Of a stretch of 64,000 nt of DNA, positions 47,901-56,900 are shown in pieces. The DNA comes from Erinaceus europaeus (taxonomy: Eukaryota; Chordata; Mammalia; Eulipotyphla; Erinaceidae), in assembly GCF_950295315.1 (NCBI RefSeq), contig NC_080171.1, positions 96,214,752 through 96,278,751 on the forward strand. The letters are read 5' to 3'. Position 1 is the stretch's first letter. Every line of letters begins with the position of its first letter. Below the pieces are notes generated by a model. That model searched no databases, had not been told where the DNA came from, and worked only from the letters and a program-made list of their open reading frames with translations. The translations under genes were made by a program, and so were the position numbers.

Positions 47901-50900
47901 TCTGCAGGTGTCTATCTTTCTCTCCCCCTCTCTGTCTTCCCCTCCTCTCTCCATTTCTCTCTGTCCTTTCCAACGACGATATCAATAACAACAATAATAA
48001 CTACAATAATAAAACAACAAGGGCAACAAAAGGGAATTAATTAATTAATTAAAAGAATATACACCCTAGAGCACAGTAGTAAGATCCCTTTGCGTTATAA
48101 GGCCCATGGGTTTAAATGGAGACATGGGGGCATTTTGCAGAAGTGAACAAGGGCATCTCAGGGAGCCAGTTCCTGATTCTCTTGAGGTTGTGTCTGCTGC
48201 GAGAGCTGTTCCAGAGGCCCTCTGTGAGCCACCCCAGACCATGAATGGAGAGCTGGGTACTCCCCCAAACACACACATGCTGCCTGCCTGCCTGCCTGCC
48301 TGCCTGCTGGGCTGGAAAGCCCCCCTGTCACTCTGCTCTCCACTCACCCAGCTCTTCCTTTCTAAGATCCCAGCCAGTACTATTCATCCTCCCAACCCCA
48401 AGTGCCTGCGGCATCTTCTGGTGACAGTGGAGGTGCTTTCTGGAAAGCACACTTTCCAAGTGGAAACTGTCACTATGCATACAGATGCCAGCAAGGTAGA
48501 GGTGCTTGGTATCTATGTAACACCATCAGGACAAGTGTCCTCAGTCTGGAGGCCACAGCTCCAAGCTCCTTAGAGGAGTGAGTATGAATGTACATGAACA
48601 TGAATATATTTGCATGTGTGGAGTATGTGTGGTAGTTTTGAACTCACCCCCCATCTGACCCAGGGGGTCCACTGGCTGAACCTCCTTGGGAGCTCAGTGC
48701 CTCAAGGCTTGGGGTGCCAGTGATGGAGAATTTCTCACTGGTTAGAATGCACACCCTGGCAGAGGCACCCCTAGAGCACAGTAGCTGGGTCCCCTTGCAT
48801 TATAACGCCCTAGGGTTGAAATGGAGCCTAGGGTTGAAATGGGGGCATTTAGCTCAGGAGAGGGTGCACAGAACCCACTATCCTGTGAGTTTTGAACATG
48901 TATTCACACCTCACACAGCAGCAGGGGCCTGCAGGGGCCTCCCTTTTGCCCACAAGGAAGCAAGACAGGAGCTTGAGAGTGTCTTCTAAGCCAGGGCTGA
49001 GATGCAGTGCCCACCCTCTTCCAGCATCTAGGTAGGGGCATCAGGAGACAACAATGGCCTTCAGAACTCCAGCCCTTGACTGACTTCCTGCTCCTGGAGG
49101 ACACCTTGTCCCCTCAGACCTTTCTTAGTGAGAATCTTAATGTCAGTTGATCTCTCAGGTTTAAGAGAAAAAAAAAAAAAAAGATCCGGGATCCAAAGGA
49201 GACTGTCAGAGAGGGATGTTAAAGCCGCTGCCTCCTGTCCCCTGTCAGTCAGGCCTCAAGCCCGCTCCGTCCTGCTGTGGGAAAGACTGCAGAGCTCATC
49301 AGAGCCGGTTAGGATCACATCGTTAGGAACAGGGAGGAATACAGTCTCGTCCAACAGTGTGAGCTCATCGACTTGGACTGTTGCACTTATTATATTAATG
49401 AGGAGGAGCTAGAACTTAGGAAGGACCGTGTGTGCCAGCCGGGTGTTTCCTGAGGCCCCTGAGCGAATGCCAGGGTGTGCCGTAGGTAGAAGGAGACCTT
49501 GGCAGGACCCTGCTCCCAGGACAAGTTTCTGCAGGAACCCAGGGGCAGGTACCATGGTGGTGAGGGAGCAGCCTCAAAACTAAAGTCTGGGTGAAGTAGG
49601 AGGCAGCCCTTTCTCTGCAGCGAGGTTCTGCAAACAGCTGACTGAGCCTTGACACACATCCCTTGGACTAGAGATTGAACTAATTGCCACTGCAGGAAGA
49701 CTCAAGATGGCCTGGGGGTGATGGGAGCCTTCACACTCACTGTGCTCCAGTGTGAGTTACGCATCCATTAGCCCTGTATACCTACTGTGTGAGGGTGTAG
49801 TACTGGCACCCACATTGTCTGGGCAGCCAGGTTGAGTCTCCCAGAATCTACTGACCCACAGCCAGGTTTATGCAAATCCCCCCTGTTCCTGCCTCCTTCA
49901 TCACCCCTACCCACTCTCCCCCCTCCCTGCCTCTGTATTTGCTAACACAAGGCTGGCATGAAAGGGCATTAGTCATGCCATGGCCAGGCTGACAGGTGCG
50001 GTACCCAGCGGTGGCAGAGCGGCTGCCTCAGTGTCAGGAATAGGAGCCATAATTAGAGAGAGGAACAGAATGAGCGTCAGACGAATTACCAGGCAGCAGA
50101 TCATATTTGTCAGGAAGGATTGCATACATAAAAATTAAGTGACAGTACACGCCGGCATAATGAAAGAAAAATGAAAGATTTGCCTATATACAGCTCACAA
50201 GCTACAAGCAGTGTCTCGCTCCGAGCAATGGCAGCAGCTGCAAGACAAATTGTGGGGCTGGGAGAGCAGGCCCCACTTGCTTGACAGGGTTACCTCAGGC
50301 TGGGGTACAGGGAGGAAGAGAGGCCTCTCACACCCAGGGTCTGGGGGAGCAGGTCTAGTTGGGGGGCAACTACTGTCAGGTATAAGTGGTCAGGACTGGC
50401 TGCATTTCCTAGGTTGCTCGCCCCTGGTCCAGCTTCAGGGAAGAGATTCCTTCCTTCTCCCTTTCCTGGGCCCTGAGTACAGGGGACCTGGGATGCTGTA
50501 GCCTTCCCTGCTTTCTGAGGATCCTTACACCAGTCGAGGGACAGACACAGTCTATCCCAGGTGACTTGACTACGGGGACACGGCACAGTCTCCTGAGAGC
50601 CCCCTGTGTGCAGGCGGGGTGCTGGGCTCTTACACTGAGGAGCCTGGGGCTGCCCCTTCCTTCAGTCCCCATAATCCCTGTATTCACCAGAAAGGAGAGG
50701 CAGCCAATACAAGTCCTGAAAGAGGTTGGGGGAATTTTTTTTTTTTTTTTTTTTTTTTTTTGGTTAAAAGCAGAATCCATCTCTGGCCAGTGAAATAGCT
50801 CCCTTGGGTAGTGTGCTGCTTTGCCATATGCACAACCCTGGTTCAAGCCTGGTCCCCACCACATTGAAGGAAGCTTCAGTGCTACAGTCTCTTTGACTCT

Positions 50901-53900
50901 TTCTGCCTCTCTGCTTCTTTGTCTCTATCTTAAAAAAGAAATCATCTTACTCCAACTTATTATCTCCAATTGATAAATGAGAGTGGACACCAGAGCAAGT
51001 ATTTGGCCCCCACCCTGGGCTCTTCTTCCAGGCCCAGACCCCAGTGCTCTAGGAAGTAGACTCGGGTCCCCATAAGCATCTGGAACTGAGCACCCAGGAG
51101 TGTCTGGCAGCTTGTCCTGTACCACAGAGAATGAAAATTGAGCTTTTGCCTGTCACACCAGCACCCCCATGAGCATAGCCACACTGGGCGGGACAAAAAA
51201 AAATCCCTCACTGTCAGGTACCCTGGGAGCCTAGTCAGCTTAGGTACAGAGTTTTGTGCAGATGTGACCTCCTCCTGCCTAATCCTTGAACACCCCCTTC
51301 CACAGCCCAGGACTCCTGGTAACAGCTGGCCCCCAAATCTAATTTCATGGGTCAAACCAAGATTCTGAGCAAGGACAGCTGGATGGGGGGGCCACCTGTC
51401 GAGTGGCAGGTGGCTTATCTGCCGTGGCCAGGGCATATTCAGGGGCACAAACTAGCAGGTCAAGGCAAGAAGGAAGAGAAAAGCTCCAGGGGGCTGGATA
51501 GCAAATGAGAAACTAAACCCAGCCTCGGATGCACGCCACAGCTCCTAGCTGGTTCATTCACTCAGGAAGGAAGAGTTGTACCAGTTCCCCTAGAGCCTGA
51601 CAGTCTGGGGGCTGGGAGATGAGGTCCATTTGGTGTCTCCATCAGGAACCCAGCTCTGCTTTGATCATGGCCCATGTGATCACAGCCTCCACTACTGCAC
51701 CAGCCCCCTAGGTGCAGTTCCAGCCAGGTACAATGAGGTGGTACCCCTCCCTCCATGCCTGGTGGGATGATTCCCCGTCTCCCATCTGACAGCCCTTTGA
51801 TCCATCTGGGAGGAGACCTGGAAAACACTTGGTGCCATGTCAAATGGTAAAATAGGGATAGACAGGTAAGGACATAAGCCGTCTGAAAGTGAGTCAGTTG
51901 ATAAAAGCACAATGTTCTTCCCAGCATAGCTGCTTCTCCTGCTGTCTGTGTACGACGTGGGGGCAGCTAATAGTTAACTGAAGGAGGAGTTTATAATGGT
52001 AAGCCTGGGGTGGGGGGTCAGGTGGGGGCAGAGAGAGTGTGTGTGTTGAGGGGCAGGGCTGCTGCCCAGGACCCAAAGTTGGGAGGCACAGGGAACCCAG
52101 CTTTTCTCCCTTGGGGATGGGGAGCAACCAGGCATAGAGGGCAGCTAGCACTCCTGCCTTGGAGGGGATAAGAGGAGAAATGAATGGGGCTGGGAGGGGC
52201 TGGGCCAGTCTGTCCTCAGAGAGTGAGATGGGTGCTGAGGGTCACTGCTGAGATAAGAATGCAGATCATGACACCCAGCACAAAGAAAGGCGATTTGGGT
52301 CCTAGGACTGGTCTTCACAGTTCCCTTTTCCCCTACCGCTCTCCTCAGCATGTTCAGCCTCTCTGTGGTCAGCACGAGCCTCCCCAGAACTCTTGAACCT
52401 TCTCATCCAGAGCTGGTTGTACGCAACCCATTTTCCAGCATAGAAACCAATGTTCTAAAGGGTGTAGAGGGACCAAATTCAGCCCCTCTGTTTCAGCAGA
52501 TGGGATTGAAGTACCAGCTAGTGAGTTACTGGTGCAGCACTTAGTGAACCCCAGGTCCTGTCTATAACTCTTGGGAACCCCATGCCAAAGCCCCCACAGT
52601 ACCCCTGCTGGGTGGACATCCATCACAGGGCCAGTGGTTCAAAGCCAGTTTGAAGAAGAAGCAGGACTCGCAGGTGCCAGCCCTCCTCCATGAGATCTGT
52701 GCCATCCTCATGGCTAATGAACATGTTTCCAACTCAGCGAACATTTCAAAACATAGTGAAGTTTGTTGTGACAGGAGCAGTGTGTCTCGAGAAGCGGCCC
52801 TTTTAATCAGCCACCCGCTTTGAGGTGTGAATCCTCCCTTTTGATATCTACAAGCTGGAAATGGGGCATTCTGGGTGGAGATGGGGAGGTCAGGGCTGTC
52901 TCTTTCATATGCAGAGCTATGTTCCCCACTGTGACGAGTGGGAGCTGTCACTCCTGGGACTGGAGTCTTCAAGCTGTGCCATCTCTGCCTTTGAGCATCC
53001 TTCAAACCTGTGGTCAGATCTGTGGGCACTTTGCGGCCACCTAGCCTGCAGGAAGTACCCCCTGACCCTTTTCTACAAGATAAGAGCAAGGTACTTTGTG
53101 CTTCCCCCACCACCACCATCACCACCCCCTCCCCCAGAATAAGGGCTCCCCTGGGCTTGGGGGATGCAAACTCCACTCCAGGGGTTGCTGCCAGCTTGGA
53201 ACTTCTTTGAAGTCTCTCATTTTCTCTGTAAAACTTTTGCAAGTTATGTATTAGGCTTTATGCATGTTTGAGTACTTGTTGTCGGCATAAAAATTGGGCT
53301 TTGTGGACTTTTTTTCCCAGGGAAAGTGGGCAAGACACAAAGAGTGCTGTTCACCCTGCAGCCTCACGTAACTTGGGGGGTGGGATGGGAAGTGCATCAG
53401 GCAGAGTGTCCTGCTTTTAAACATGCCAACTGGGGTCATCCTTCTTCTGGATCATGGAACAGGTGAGGATACTTGGGGACACCCAGTACCTGCCAAGGAG
53501 AGCCAGGCTTCCCTCAGTTAATGCTTCAGAAATGTATTTATTCCACAGATGTCTCTGAACAGGTGGGTGAGGCTTTGCCTAATTCCTCATCAGAAGCTTT
53601 GGGACGTTACAAGGGAGGTTGGTATCCAACTTCTAGGTCCCACATATCCTTAGCAATTTCCTCTAAGAGAGGCTGCTGCAGACACTGAGCAATTTGGCCT
53701 TTTCTCCATCAGTGGCTCCTTCTGGACTCTTCCTAAGACAGGCAGCTCCCTCTGATGGCCATATTGGTGGTGGTGGTGGTGGTGGTGGTGGTGGTGGTGG
53801 TGGTGGTGTGTGTGTGCTCAGCCCAGCATCTGGGCTCAGTTAACAGTGGATAGAAGTGATCCGGGAGTTGGTGCAGTAGATAAAGCATTGGACTCTCAAG

Positions 53901-56900
53901 CATGAAGTCCTGAGTTCAGTCCCCAGCAGCACATGTACCAGAGTGATGTCTGTTTCTTTCTCTCTCTCCTCCTAATAAATAAAATCTTAAAAAAAAAAAA
54001 AAGTGAATGGAAATGAACAGTGGATGGATAGACAGACAAATAGGTGGATGGATAGTGGAGAAGTGGATGATGAAAGCATGGAGAGGTAGATGATTGTGTA
54101 TGTATGGATGGATGGATAGATGGGTGGATTGATGAAGTGAATGAGTGACTGCATATCTGAGTACTGATATCTTAAAGGAGAAATACGAATGACATGTGGG
54201 TGTTTGACTTCTTTTCCTTACATAAGTGGTATCTGGAGTAAAAGCAGAAAGAGCAGTGAAGAGGCAGCAGGCCAGTGGAGACTAAAGGGGAGGTGGCTTT
54301 CCAAAAGCTTCCCCCTCCCACCCCTCACCTCACTATCCTTACAAAGGCAGGGCTGGGGCAGAGATCTGGAACCCTGACAGACACAGAAATTGATAACAGG
54401 AGAAAGGAACAAGTTAAATGTCTGGGCTTTGCTGAGCAACCAGCTCCCCCTGGCTAAAGGAGGGGCCTTTTAAGCTAGAAGTTAAAGGAGTTCACCAGGC
54501 CACAGAAGGAACAGCATTGTGAAGGCCCGGAGACTAATCGAGGAGCAGGCTGGGTTGCAGTTGGGGGGACCAGTGGGGGACTCAAGGGCCCAGGTACTCA
54601 AAGTTGTCACTTTAAGATGGATCAGTCCTATACCAGGGCCTGGCCACTAGGTATTCTTTTCTCCAAGACCCTCCTGGAAGGGGGCAGGTGGGTTGAAAAT
54701 GAGCAGATGACATAACTGAAGGGTCAAGGTCAGAGCCGGCTACATCCCCAAGTGGGAGGGGGCTTAGCAAGGGCTTGGGGGTGCAGCCAGACAGTGGACA
54801 CCACAGTCCCTTGCCAAGGACAGTTTCCACATCTGTGTTACCCCATCAGTTCTTGCCTGTAGGCACATCTGTCCACAGCACGGAGGTGCTAGAAGCACTT
54901 TCAGTTTGGTCTGAGGTCCCTGCTGTGGCGTGAGAACAGCTTGGATTTCACCCTGTGGTTTGGATATAACAGGCCATCCATTTCACACTTGGCCCTTCAT
55001 TTTCCTTATGCTCCTTCATGAGCAAAACATACAAGGAGCTGCTGCTGGCAGTTACAATGCACTTGCCCAAGAGAATCCTACATGGAGTCTTGTGCCAACT
55101 GAAGGCTTTTCCTGCTGAACAACAGCAAGTAGCCCCCTGAAAGTGTGTAGAGACGATGACATGATTCCCAGAAACTTATGTGGAAGTGAGGGCTGCTGTC
55201 CAGCTTTGTGAATCATTGCCATCAGAAGTGCATAGTGTCCTGATAAGGGACTAACCAAGCTTTAGACGCTAAAGCTAATGAAGAGCAAACCTCTTGGGCA
55301 GCCATCAGTCCAAGAAACAGTGTGCCAGGCTGCAAGACAATAGGGTTAATCCTGGCAGGATCTGATGGGGGAGGGGGGTGTTACCATGGAGCAAGCCCAT
55401 GGTTTAGTTGGAGTTGGAGAATATGCTGTTGTTAGTATCTTATCACTGAACAATTAGCTTATGTTCAACTATATAACTTTGATGTATTGGGCTGTGGGAA
55501 AAGGCATGCCACATTTTTTGCACAGAAAACTACATGGCTTTTTCATCATGATCCAGTGCATACATGATACAGGAGAAATATAAACCTTGAGTTTAAAATG
55601 AGTATCTGCATTGTTAGGTGTTTTTTTTTTATTGCCAAATTGCTCTCCAGAAGAGGCATAGCAATCTACCTTCCTATAAGCTGCAGCTATGAGATATAAA
55701 AGGCTTTGTTGGGGCCAGGCAGTGCTTTACCAGGTTAAGGGCACATAGTACGAAACACAAGGACCCATGTGCAAGGATCCCGGTTCAAGCTCCCGGCTCC
55801 CCACCTGCAGGGAAGTCACTTCACAAGCAGTGAAGCAGGTCTGCAGGTGTCTGTCTGTCTGTCCCCCTCTCTTATCTTCTCCTCCTCTCTCCATTTCTCT
55901 CTTTCCTATTCAATAAAAAATAGAAAAAATGGCCTCCAGGAGCAGAGGATTCGTAGTGCTAGCACCAAGCTCCAGCAATAACCCAAAATAAAATAACACG
56001 AAAAGAAATAAATAAGTAAATGTAAAATAAAAGGAGCTGTTGAATAAGTTCTGCCCTGCCTTCAGAGCTCAAACCTGAAAGGGATTCTAATGCTATTCTC
56101 AGCTTAGGAGTTATCTTATTCTCTTATTAAACTATCTTTTCTATTTTTATCTATTTATTTATTCCCTTTCGTTGCCCTTGTTGTTTTATTGTTGTAGTTA
56201 TTATTGATGTTGTTGTTCGATAGGACAGAGAGAAATGGAGAGAGGAGGGGAAGGCAGAGAGGGGGAGAGAAAGATAGACACCTGCAGACCTGCTTCACCA
56301 CCTGTGAATCGATTCCCCTGCAGGTGGGGAGCCGGGGGCTGGAACCGGGATCCTTAGGCTGGTCCTTGCGCTTTGCGCCACCTGGTCTTAACCCACTGCG
56401 CTACCGCCCAACTCCCTACAATTCTTATCTCCAGCCCTGCCAGATCAGCCTTTCTGCTGTTGTCTGCATGTGAAATCTCTTACTGTTGTTGTTATCATCA
56501 CTGTTATCATTTTTTTTAATTTATTTTTTTCCTTCATTGGGGAATCAATGCTTTTACATTTGACAGTGTATATAATCGTTTGTACATGCATCACATTATT
56601 ATGTGGAAAACCGAGAAATATCATCATTATTTTTGTTGTTGGGGCTTCACCTCTCTGGGCTGACTTTTTCAAATAGAAAGAGAGACAGAGACCGAGGGAG
56701 AAAAAAGAAAAAGGTACCACAGGGTCCAAGCATCCCTCATGCAGTAGGGGATGCACATGGTAAAGAAGGCACCTCCCAAGTGAAATCTAGGTCTTTAAAA
56801 GTGCACCCCTTCGGGCTGGGGAGACAACATAATGGTTACGCAAAGACACTCTCTTGCCTGAAGCTCCAAAGTCCAATATAGGTTCAATATAGTCCAATAT

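Noticed and set aside
52562..53242. Open frame of 226 codons on the - strand
   Set aside because: No recognisable motif or codon bias; it crosses a likely regulatory block.
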